DNA of 63,089 nucleotides. It comes from Mucilaginibacter xinganensis. GTDB taxonomy: Bacteria; Bacteroidota; Bacteroidia; Sphingobacteriales; Sphingobacteriaceae. Below the pieces are notes generated by a model. The model was not told the DNA's origin and made no database searches. It saw nothing but the letters and a program-made list of their open reading frames with translations. The translations under genes and the position numbers were made by a program. The stretch spans positions 1 to 63,089 of the forward strand of contig JAMFSA010000013.1 in NCBI GenBank assembly GCA_026225055.1, read 5' to 3'. Position 1 is the stretch's first letter; every line of letters begins with the position of its first letter. Positions 52,941 through 61,475 of this stretch are shown here, in pieces.

Positions 52941-54997
52941 ACACAGCTATACCATACCAGGATATAACCACCATTTACTATGCGCTTGCAGCAGTATTGC
53001 TGCCACTTGCCGCGTTTTTGGTAAATATTTGCTTGCCCGGTAAACGTAATGCTGCCAGCGGGTGGATATCTACATTAGCTGTATTAGTGAGCGTTGTTTT
53101 ATCTGTAACCGTATTTGCACAGGTATGGAACAAGCCTCAACTGCATGTACAGCAATTATGGTTTACCATTGGCGCTACTAAATTATACGCGGGTGTATTG
53201 TTGAATAACCTGTCGGTGCTAATGCTGTTATTGGTGAGTTTGATCGCTCTGCCGGTACATATATATTCTACTGCGTACATGAAGTATGATGAAAGCTATA
53301 AACGCTATTTCAGCTATCTCAGCCTATTTTGTTTCAGTATGCTGGCGCTGGTTGTGGTTGATAATTTGTTCCTATTCTATGCTTTTTGGGAACTGGTAGG
53401 TTTTTCATCCTATCTGCTGATCGGTTTCTGGTTCACCAAAGCTAAAGCGGTGCAAGCCAACAAAAAAGCTTTTTTAATGAACCGTATAGGCGATATAGGA
53501 TTATTAGTTGCCATACTTATCCTGTTCACACAATTCCATACGGCAGACATTATTCAGCTTTTTGGTAATAATGGCTTAGTTGCACAGTCATTCATGAAAT
53601 TGGGTAATTGGGTTGGCGCTACAGGCTCAATGCCTGCTATTTGGCAATACATTGCAGTTGGTGGTATCTTCTTAGCCGTTGCCGCGAAATCAGCACAATT
53701 TCCGCTACATACCTGGTTGCCTGATGCAATGGAGGGTCCAACATCTGTGTCTGCACTTATACACGCCGCTACCATGGTTGCGGCAGGTGTATTTTTACTG
53801 GGCAGGGTTTATCCGCTGTTTAATACTGGCGAACTGAATATATTAGCGGTTATCGGCTGTTTTACCGCGTTCATGGCAGCTACCATCGCCCTTACACAAA
53901 ACGATTTGAAACGGATCCTGGCTTATTCAACCATATCACAGTTGGGGTATATGACAATGGCTATGGGGATCGGTGCTTATTCATCGTCGCTGTTTCATTT
54001 GGTTACACATGCATTCTTTAAATGCCTGTTGTTTCTGGTAGCGGGTATCGTTATCCACCAGATGCAGCACATTAAAGAAGAAAACGATTTGGATATCGAC
54101 CCGCAAAATATCCTGCACATGGGTGGCCTGCGTAAAAAGCTGCCTTTAACTTTTATTGCGGCTGTTATTGGCGCTTTGGCTTTGATCGGTATTCCGCTTA
54201 CCTCAGGTTATCTATCAAAGGATGGTATATTGATCCAGGCCTTTGAATGGTCCGATGGCAAAAGCTGGATTTACAGGTTAATACCTATTGGCGCTTTGCT
54301 CACCAGTTTATTAACCGCGTTCTATGTTGCCCGCCTCATTGTAAAAGTTTTCTTTGGCGAATTCAGGTTACAAAAAGCTAATCCACACATTAAAATACAT
54401 TGTGGTGATGGAGGCTGGCAATACACGCTCCCGCTTGGGCTGTTAGCTGTATGCTGTATATTTCCATGGTTCAGCTTAAATCCATTTATTTATGAGCACG
54501 CCTGGATCTTAAACGGGTTTAATATATCTGATTATTTAGAACGCGTAAATATTTATCACACCATTATTCCTGTCGGCATAACTATTTTGAACGTTTTTGT
54601 TATTTACTTTGCTTATGCAGTTTACGTTAAACGTAACAGCTATACATTCCCGCAAACAGGCCTGCTGTTCAAGCTTTCGTACCATGAGTGGTATATTGAT
54701 AAAATATACAATAGCATTATAGTACAACCGGTACTGGCTATAAGCAGGTCGGCATCATGGTTTGATAAAAATATTATTGATGGTTTTATTAACCTGTTAA
54801 AAAATATAGTGCTGATACTATCAAAAGTTACGGCCTGGCTTGATAAAAATATCATTGATGGTTTGTTACATTTACTCACCTCGGTAACTTTGGGCATAGG
54901 CAACTTTGCCCGTAATTTTCAAAGCGGAAAGATCCAGTATTACCTGTTCAGCATGCTGGCAATTATACTGGCCGTGTTTATTTGGTTTTTAATATAG
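52937..54997 (+). CDS. nuoL: NADH-quinone oxidoreductase subunit L
   Basis: This 686-residue antiporter-like subunit has about sixteen membrane helices, with the lysines and glutamates of the proton path in WLPDAMEGPTSVSALIHAAT (about 257-276) and NDLKRILAYSTISQLGYM. It starts with TTG at 52937, overlapping the stop of the plug-like gene. A repeated C-terminal segment, SWFDKNIIDGFINLLKN and AWLDKNIIDGLLHLLTS, is characteristic of Bacteroidota NuoL. Confidence 0.95.
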   Translation: MNTAIPYQDITTIYYALAAVLLPLAAFLVNICLPGKRNAASGWISTLAVLVSVVLSVTVFAQVWNKPQLHVQQLWFTIGATKLYAGVLLNNLSVLMLLLVSLIALPVHIYSTAYMKYDESYKRYFSYLSLFCFSMLALVVVDNLFLFYAFWELVGFSSYLLIGFWFTKAKAVQANKKAFLMNRIGDIGLLVAILILFTQFHTADIIQLFGNNGLVAQSFMKLGNWVGATGSMPAIWQYIAVGGIFLAVAAKSAQFPLHTWLPDAMEGPTSVSALIHAATMVAAGVFLLGRVYPLFNTGELNILAVIGCFTAFMAATIALTQNDLKRILAYSTISQLGYMTMAMGIGAYSSSLFHLVTHAFFKCLLFLVAGIVIHQMQHIKEENDLDIDPQNILHMGGLRKKLPLTFIAAVIGALALIGIPLTSGYLSKDGILIQAFEWSDGKSWIYRLIPIGALLTSLLTAFYVARLIVKVFFGEFRLQKANPHIKIHCGDGGWQYTLPLGLLAVCCIFPWFSLNPFIYEHAWILNGFNISDYLERVNIYHTIIPVGITILNVFVIYFAYAVYVKRNSYTFPQTGLLFKLSYHEWYIDKIYNSIIVQPVLAISRSASWFDKNIIDGFINLLKNIVLILSKVTAWLDKNIIDGLLHLLTSVTLGIGNFARNFQSGKIQYYLFSMLAIILAVFIWFLI

Positions 54998-55036
54998 ATT
55001 AGAACTATGAGATTTGAGACAAATACATTCCTAAAA

Positions 55037-55090
55037 GTTCCCCTCTCGAGAGGGGGTGTAAAGGGCCGTGCGGTAGCAGGGGTGTGTTAT
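55037..55090. repeat. Family H-like repeat without nuclease
   Basis: GTTCCCCTCTCGAGAGGGGG, then GGGCCGTGCGGTAGCAGGGG, ending TGTGTTATG. Both ends match the left end of the DUF559 element at 32493-32529 with an extra about 20 bases between. It lies in the 149-base gap between nuoL and nuoM. Confidence 0.6.
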
Positions 55091-55146
55091 GAAGGCGATA
55101 ACTCACTACTCACAATTTCACTATTCACCATTCACCATTTCACTAA

Positions 55147-56745
55147 ATGCTAAGCCTACTCATATTTATACCCATCCTGTTCGGATTAATAATTGTGGCG
55201 CTGCCCTCAAGTATGCGCGCAAGCTTTAAATACATTACCCTGCTGGCTACCATAGTACAGCTGTGTATAAGCGTTTGGATGTACCTTAACTTTAAAACAG
55301 GTGCTGCATATGGTGGTATAAACATCGAGAGCCAGTTCCAATTCGTGCAAAAACTACCATGGATAAGCCTTAACCTAGGCGCGCTTGGCAAAATGCAGGC
55401 AGATTATTTTGTGGGGGTAGACGGTATATCCATAACCCTACTGGTAATGACCTCATTGGTATTGGTTGTAGCAGCCTTGGCCTCATGGGAGATAAAAAGC
55501 AATTTGAAAGGATTTTTCGCACTGTTTTTATTGCTGGATATGGCATTGATCGGCGTATTCTGCTCGCTTGATTTCTTCCTGTTCTACATATTTTATGAAT
55601 TGATGCTACTGCCATTATACTTTTTAATAGGCATGTGGGGCGGCGCAAGAAGGGAGTACGCGGCAATCAAGTTCTTCCTGTATACTTTATTCGGTTCGGT
55701 GTTTATGTTATTGGTGATGATAGGCCTGTACCTATCGGTAACCGACCCTGCAACCGGCAGCCATACCTTTAACATGGTACAAATGATGAACCCGGCGAAT
55801 TACGCCCCGGGCTCGGTATTCTCTACGTTAAGCCATCAAACTATATTCGGTTTCCCGGCACGTACGGTTGGGTTTATAGTGCTGTTCATCGCATTTGCTA
55901 TTAAGGTGCCGGTTGTGCCATTACATACCTGGCTGCCCGACGCCCACGTTGAAGCGCCTACACCGGTATCTATTATATTAGCGGGGATACTGCTAAAAAT
56001 AGGAGGATACGGTATCATCCGGATCTGCATCGGTATTTTCCCTGATGTGGCTGCTTCTGGTGCTTTCTGGCTGGGACTATTGGGCATCATTTCCATTATA
56101 TACGGTGCGCTTAACGCTTTGGCGCAGCGCGATTTTAAACGGATCATCGCTTACTCATCTGTATCACAAATGGGCTTTGTGCTACTGGGTGTCGCTTCGC
56201 AAACTGCCGAGGGTATCAGCGGAGCGGTGTTTCAGATGGTTAGTCACGGCTTTTTAGCCACCATGCTATTCTTCCTGGTAGGGGTAGTGTACAACCGTGT
56301 GCACGACAGGGATATCTACAATTTCCGCGGACTGGGCTCGCTAATGCCTAAATATACGGTGTTCATTATGATTGCATTTTTTGCTTCATTAGGTCTGCCG
56401 GGATTTTCAGCCTTTATTGCCGAAGCATTTTCATTGGCGGGTGCATTTAAATCTGAAGCTGTGAACGGGCTGGTTCCTCAATGGATGGCAGCAGTCGGGG
56501 CGATAGGTATATTATTAAGCGCCTGCTATTTTCTGTGGACATTGCAGCGCATGTTCTTCGGCTCGCTATCATTAAAAGGAGGGGAGATCTGGAAAACAGC
56601 AATGGTCGACCTCAACCCACGCGAAATGATAACTCTAATACCACTGGCTATCAGTGTATTGGTTTTAGGGTTGATGCCATCGCTGGTGTTTGATAAGATA
56701 AATGATTCGGTGCTGTCATTAGTGCAATTTCTACATACCCGGTAA
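55147..56745 (+). CDS. nuoM: NADH-quinone oxidoreductase subunit M
   Basis: This 532-residue antiporter-like subunit has about fourteen membrane helices. WLPDAHVEAPTPVSIILAGI (about 263-282) and RDFKRIIAYSSVSQMGFV are family signatures. The DUF4139 gene follows 120 bases later. Confidence 0.95.
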   Translation: MLSLLIFIPILFGLIIVALPSSMRASFKYITLLATIVQLCISVWMYLNFKTGAAYGGINIESQFQFVQKLPWISLNLGALGKMQADYFVGVDGISITLLVMTSLVLVVAALASWEIKSNLKGFFALFLLLDMALIGVFCSLDFFLFYIFYELMLLPLYFLIGMWGGARREYAAIKFFLYTLFGSVFMLLVMIGLYLSVTDPATGSHTFNMVQMMNPANYAPGSVFSTLSHQTIFGFPARTVGFIVLFIAFAIKVPVVPLHTWLPDAHVEAPTPVSIILAGILLKIGGYGIIRICIGIFPDVAASGAFWLGLLGIISIIYGALNALAQRDFKRIIAYSSVSQMGFVLLGVASQTAEGISGAVFQMVSHGFLATMLFFLVGVVYNRVHDRDIYNFRGLGSLMPKYTVFIMIAFFASLGLPGFSAFIAEAFSLAGAFKSEAVNGLVPQWMAAVGAIGILLSACYFLWTLQRMFFGSLSLKGGEIWKTAMVDLNPREMITLIPLAISVLVLGLMPSLVFDKINDSVLSLVQFLHTR

Positions 56746-56865
56746 ATAATATTTTTTTGATCATAGTTTATGGAAAAATGTAAACCGCTGCATCCTGTAT
56801 TTGCTCGACCTCCTTATGGGGTTGCGAGTGAAACAACAGGACACGTTTACTTAACCCAACAAATT

Positions 56866-58482
56866 ATGTTTAAAAGATTATTGTTTGCCGGCCTTATTTT
56901 TACCACCATCAACTCGAGGGCTGATGACGGACAAAAAGTACCATCAAAAGTTCAAAAAGTTATTGTGTTCCTAAACGGGGCGCAGGTAACACGTACAGCC
57001 AAAGTGAATATTACACCTGGCACATCAACACTGGTTTTCAATAATGTTGCACAAAATATTCAGGATCAAAGCATACAGGTACATGCAAGCGGCGATTTTA
57101 CTATCCTTTCCGTAAAAACAGAGCTCAACTACTTAAATGACCCAAGCCGGTCGAAAGATGTTGAGGCCCTGCAGGTGCAGCAAAACACCATACGTGCTAA
57201 AATAGCATTGGATAATGGCTTACTTACCGTTAATCAGCAGGAGCAAAATATGTTGCTTAAAAACCAGCAGATCTCCGGGCAATACAGCAACCTCGACGTT
57301 TTAAAACTAAAGCAGGCGCTCGATTTTCAGACAGAACGCTTAACCGCTGTTACCAAAAAGCAATTGAGTATTAACAGCGAAATTGCCGCGCTGGATGTGG
57401 AACTGCAAAAATACGATAACCAGATTGCCGAAATTAATAAGGGCAGTAATACCGTTAGCAATAGTATTGTGGTTACTGTTAGCGCCAAAGCCGCGACGGA
57501 AAGTGAGTTCAGCTTAAATTACGTAGTAAATGATGCCAGCTGGTTCCCGACTTATGATATACGGGCCAAAAATGTGAACAGCCCTATAAGCATCTCCTAC
57601 AAAGCCAACGTAACCCAGCAAACCGGCGAAGACTGGAAAGGTATCAGGCTAACCTTATCAACAGGTAACCCAACCGTTAGCGGTAGCAAGCCGGAGATAA
57701 GGCCATATTATTTAAATTTAAGTCAGTATTCTGCCAGCAATGCTAATAATGAAACACAGTTAAGTGATGTTGTGGCAGTAGGGTATGGCTCGCAATATAA
57801 AGCTAAACAAAACAGTGGATACCTGGCTGAGGTTGTCGTAGCCCGGGCACCGCAAGTAAATCGGGTTGAAAACCAAACCAATGTGGACTTTAATATTACC
57901 GACCCATATACCATACTTAGTGATGGTAAGGAATATACAGTTCAAATTAACGATATGGAGTTAAAGGCCAGCTATCAATACGCAGTTGCGCCGAAACTAA
58001 GCACTAATGTATTTTTAACTGCCAAGGTAACCGACTGGAATAAATATAATCTTTTACCGGGCGAGGCGAATTTATTTTTTGAAGGAACTTACATAGGTAA
58101 ATCATCATTGAATGCTAATTCAACTGCTGATACTTTAGCAATTTCATTAGGTACCGATAAAAATATTGTAGTTACCCGTACCTTGCAAAAGCAATTAACT
58201 GCACGGCAGGTGATCGGCTCCGACAAAAAGGATACCCGCGACTGGATGATCGAAATCAGGAACCGCAAAAATCAGCCTATAAATTTATTGGTTGAAGACC
58301 AGGTTCCGGTTTCACAAAATGCCGCTATTGTTGTTGAGTCGCAGCAGTTATCAAAAGGCGAAGCAGACCCATCGACAGGTAAAGTTTCATGGGCATTTGC
58401 TATGAAACCTATGGATAATAAGAAATTAGAACTAAAATACCAGGTTAAATACCCTAAAAACCAACCTATAATTGTTGAATAA
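56866..58482 (+). CDS. DUF4139-family exported protein with SusC-like insert
   Basis: This 539-residue protein starts at ATG 56866 (MFKRLLFAGLIFTTINSRA signal peptide, before DDGQ); the upstream ATG 56770 adds an unrelated N-terminus. The N-terminal DUF4140-like part is VQKVIVFLNGAQVTRTA; the DUF4139 core is YVVNDASWFPTYDIRAKN and GEDWKGIRLTLSTGNP, ending WMIEIRNRKNQP. Between them (about 300-345) comes a segment LSDVVAVGYGSQYKAKQ and LAEVVVARAP, like the SusC EVVVVGYG stretch. The family includes mucoidy inhibitor A relatives; function is not settled. It breaks up nuoM and nuoN. Confidence 0.85.
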   Translation: MFKRLLFAGLIFTTINSRADDGQKVPSKVQKVIVFLNGAQVTRTAKVNITPGTSTLVFNNVAQNIQDQSIQVHASGDFTILSVKTELNYLNDPSRSKDVEALQVQQNTIRAKIALDNGLLTVNQQEQNMLLKNQQISGQYSNLDVLKLKQALDFQTERLTAVTKKQLSINSEIAALDVELQKYDNQIAEINKGSNTVSNSIVVTVSAKAATESEFSLNYVVNDASWFPTYDIRAKNVNSPISISYKANVTQQTGEDWKGIRLTLSTGNPTVSGSKPEIRPYYLNLSQYSASNANNETQLSDVVAVGYGSQYKAKQNSGYLAEVVVARAPQVNRVENQTNVDFNITDPYTILSDGKEYTVQINDMELKASYQYAVAPKLSTNVFLTAKVTDWNKYNLLPGEANLFFEGTYIGKSSLNANSTADTLAISLGTDKNIVVTRTLQKQLTARQVIGSDKKDTRDWMIEIRNRKNQPINLLVEDQVPVSQNAAIVVESQQLSKGEADPSTGKVSWAFAMKPMDNKKLELKYQVKYPKNQPIIVE

Positions 58483-58485
58483 GTA

Positions 58486-59997
58486 ATGCACGATCTGCTC
58501 CCATTAATACCCGGCTACCTACAGGATGTTGTTGACAGCATCAAGTTTTTTATGCCCGAAATATACCTGGCTGTGCTATTTATTGCGGTACTGTTAACCG
58601 ACTTGTTGTTTGGCCGAAATGCCCGTCAACTGGTAAAAATTATAGCATGTGCAGGTATGTTCCTGGTAATAGTGAAGGACCTGGAGCAGATCTCATTACT
58701 TTTAGTGAACGGACAAACCAAGGCTCACTTCTTTTTTAACAACATGCTGCTGCTTACCCGTACCGGCGTCAACTTTAAATTTGTAGTGGATGTACTGGCG
58801 TTTATACTGCTAATCTATTTTGATTGGGACGATAGTTTAGCCAGGCACCGTAAAGGATTATCTGATCTGTATTCTATCGTTATTGCTTCCTTAACCGGGC
58901 TTCATTTAATGGTGATGGCGGTTAACCTGCTATCTATTTATTTATCTATCGAGATGGTATCCATTGCCTCGTACCTGCTGGTGGCTTATCGTAGCGAAAG
59001 CTCATTCAGCACCGAGGCCGGGTTAAAATATGTGCTTTTTGGCGCGGCGGCATCTGCTATAATGCTGTATGGCATCTCGCTGTTGTATGTATATACAGGA
59101 TCGCTTAATTTGTTTGGCGGTAATTTGGTGCAGGGCTTAACACAGGTTAATCATTTGCCGGTTTCATTCGCGCTGGTACTGGTGTTGGCGGGTATAGGCT
59201 TTAAGTTATCATTTGTGCCGATGCATTTTTGGGTGCCCGATGTTTATGAAGGCGCATCAACCCCGGTTACTGCTTATTTATCAACCTTACCAAAAGTAGC
59301 GGGCTTTGCATTGCTCATTAATTTTTTAACGCCGTTTATCTTCTTCACCCGGTGGAACGCATTTGATTTTCACTTGGTCTTGTCGATTGTAGGTATTATT
59401 ACCATCATAGCGGGCAACTTTGCGGCGCTATTGCAAACCAACGTTAAGCGGATGCTGGCTTATTCAAGCATAGGCCATACAGGTTTTGCTTTAATGGCGA
59501 TAGTTACTTTTAATTCTCAGGGGATATCAGCTTTAACGTATTATTTGTTGGTATATGGTATCGCCAACATTGGGGCTCTTGCTTTAGCCAGCTACTTTAC
59601 TAATGTAACAGGTGCCGAAGATGTAGACGGCTACAAGGGTCTTGGATTTAAATACCCGGTTGCTTCCATATGTTTTGTAATTATACTGATATCACTTACA
59701 GGATTACCCGTTACCGCAGGCTTTACAGGTAAGTTATTTGTATTTTCGGCCGTGTATGGCGTTTACCAGCAAAATCATGATATATGGTTGCTATTGTTTA
59801 TGGTTAGTGGCGCTTTGGCTACTGTTGTGTCCCTGTTCTATTACATAAAAATTCCACTTTATTTATTTGTGAAACGGAATGAAAATGCTGGAGAGGCCAT
59901 CAGTGGATCAAATAATCTGCTTATTTTGTCAATAATTATCTCATTATTGATATTGATTCTTGGAATTTTCCCGGATCTGCTGCTCAGATATTTGTAA
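58486..59997 (+). CDS. nuoN: NADH-quinone oxidoreductase subunit N
   Basis: This 503-residue antiporter-like subunit has about fourteen membrane helices, with FVPMHFWVPDVYEGASTPVT (about 243-262), NVKRMLAYSSIGHTGF and GLPVTAGFTGK. It begins three bases after the DUF4139 gene, so it is in the same transcript and closes the nuo cluster. Confidence 0.95.
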   Translation: MHDLLPLIPGYLQDVVDSIKFFMPEIYLAVLFIAVLLTDLLFGRNARQLVKIIACAGMFLVIVKDLEQISLLLVNGQTKAHFFFNNMLLLTRTGVNFKFVVDVLAFILLIYFDWDDSLARHRKGLSDLYSIVIASLTGLHLMVMAVNLLSIYLSIEMVSIASYLLVAYRSESSFSTEAGLKYVLFGAAASAIMLYGISLLYVYTGSLNLFGGNLVQGLTQVNHLPVSFALVLVLAGIGFKLSFVPMHFWVPDVYEGASTPVTAYLSTLPKVAGFALLINFLTPFIFFTRWNAFDFHLVLSIVGIITIIAGNFAALLQTNVKRMLAYSSIGHTGFALMAIVTFNSQGISALTYYLLVYGIANIGALALASYFTNVTGAEDVDGYKGLGFKYPVASICFVIILISLTGLPVTAGFTGKLFVFSAVYGVYQQNHDIWLLLFMVSGALATVVSLFYYIKIPLYLFVKRNENAGEAISGSNNLLILSIIISLLILILGIFPDLLLRYL

Positions 59998-60101
59998 AAC
60001 GTAATTTTTTTATTCTTTTTTAGAAATTTATCATCATTTATTTCGCTTTTATATGAAATAAATCATACTTTCAGGCCTTTTTTAAATATTACTGAAAGTT
60101 A

Positions 60102-61409
60102 ATGAAGCGTTATTTCCCCTTTTTTATAATCATAGTCATTTTAATACTGACATTTATTTTCCCCTCGGTTGAATTACATAATACCGGCAACCCTCATTTT
60201 AATACCGGCGATATTGCCTGGATGCTGATGTCGACCGCGCTGGTATTGATTATGACACCCGGCCTTGCTTTTTTCTACGGTGGCATGGTAACCAAGAAGA
60301 ACGTGATTTCAACTATGCTGCAAAGTATTGTGTGTATGGTTATTATCACGGTGATGTGGGGCATCTTTGGTTTTAGTTTGGCTTTTGGCGATAGTTTTTA
60401 TGGCATCATAGGCGACCCTCGTACCTATTTTATGATGAAGGGCATGCTGGGTAACTCCACCTGGAAACTGGCACCAACCATCCCTCTGCTGTTATTTGCC
60501 ATGTACCAGTTAAAATTCGCCATTATAACCCCAGCGCTGATTACCGGTGCTTTTGCCGGGCGGATCCGTTTTAACTCTTACATATTATTCGTTTGCCTGT
60601 TCTCCATATTCATATTCTCACCGCTGGCGCATTGCACCTGGCACCCTGATGGTTTGCTGAGTAAATTAGGTGTTTTGGATTTTGCAGGCGGAACGGTTGT
60701 GCATATGTCAGCAGGTTGGGCAGCACTGGCATCAGCCCTATACCTGAAGCGCCGAAGCGATCAGGATCATACGCCCGCCCGTATCACTTATGTAATGATA
60801 GGTACCGGTTTATTATGGTTCGGCTGGTTTGGCTTTAACGCAGGTTCGGCATTTGGCGCAAACCATTTGGCAGTTACCGCCTTGGCTACGAGTACAACGG
60901 CATCGGCAGCAGCAGGCTTAACCTGGATATTCTTTGATATGCTGCGTGGCCACAAACCATCGGCAATGGGTACCTGTATAGGTGCTGTTGTTGGGCTGGT
61001 AGCTATTACACCTGCAGCGGGCTTTGTTTCCATTCCGCATTCACTAGCTATAGGGATAATATCATCAGTAGTAAGTAACCTGGTGGTTGAATGGCGCACA
61101 CGTACCACTATTGATGACACTTTGGATGTTTTCCCTTGCCACGGCGTAGGTGGTATGGTAGGTATGCTGCTTACCGGCGTTTTCGCTAACCAAAATGTTA
61201 ACCCTGGTAACACTACAGGTAACGGCTTGTTCTTCGGCGAAACACACTTGTTCTTTGTACAATGTATCGCATTGGTACTGGTATCGATATTCTCATTTTT
61301 CGGCTCATTGCTATTGCTGAAAATTACTGATATGATCTCTCCACTGCGTGTTTCAGCAGAGGATGAGGTAATTGGGTTGGATATTAGCCAGCACGGGGAG
61401 AAATTGTAG
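60102..61409 (+). CDS. amt: Ammonium transporter
   Basis: This 435-residue protein has eleven or so membrane helices and carries NH3/NH4+ across the inner membrane. FYGGMVTKKNVISTMLQS (about 65-82), GTVVHMSAGWAAL and the pore histidines in AGWAALASAL region and PCHGVGGMVGMLLTG are present. A periplasmic N-terminal segment VELHNTGNPHFNTGD follows the first hydrophobic stretch. No GlnB gene is next to it; the gap of 100 bases before is AT-rich. Confidence 0.93.
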   Translation: MKRYFPFFIIIVILILTFIFPSVELHNTGNPHFNTGDIAWMLMSTALVLIMTPGLAFFYGGMVTKKNVISTMLQSIVCMVIITVMWGIFGFSLAFGDSFYGIIGDPRTYFMMKGMLGNSTWKLAPTIPLLLFAMYQLKFAIITPALITGAFAGRIRFNSYILFVCLFSIFIFSPLAHCTWHPDGLLSKLGVLDFAGGTVVHMSAGWAALASALYLKRRSDQDHTPARITYVMIGTGLLWFGWFGFNAGSAFGANHLAVTALATSTTASAAAGLTWIFFDMLRGHKPSAMGTCIGAVVGLVAITPAAGFVSIPHSLAIGIISSVVSNLVVEWRTRTTIDDTLDVFPCHGVGGMVGMLLTGVFANQNVNPGNTTGNGLFFGETHLFFVQCIALVLVSIFSFFGSLLLLKITDMISPLRVSAEDEVIGLDISQHGEKL

Positions 61410-61429
61410 CGTTTGCAAGTTGTAGAGTT

Positions 61430-61475
61430 GACTCACCCCGACTTCGCTTCGCTGGTCGCCCCTCTCTACGCTAAA
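61430..61475 (-). repeat. Family D repeat, broken by the IS
   Basis: GACTCACCCCGACTTCGCTT and GGTCGCCCCTCTCTACGC are the reverse of D (CCCTCTTTGC..GGGGTGAG). The other half of the D hairpin should follow, but the IS begins at 61476, so the element appears to have inserted in the hairpin loop. Confidence 0.6.

Noticed and set aside
56770..56865. Upstream ATG for the DUF4139 protein
   Set aside because: It adds 32 residues without hydrophobic core before a clear signal peptide starting at 56866.
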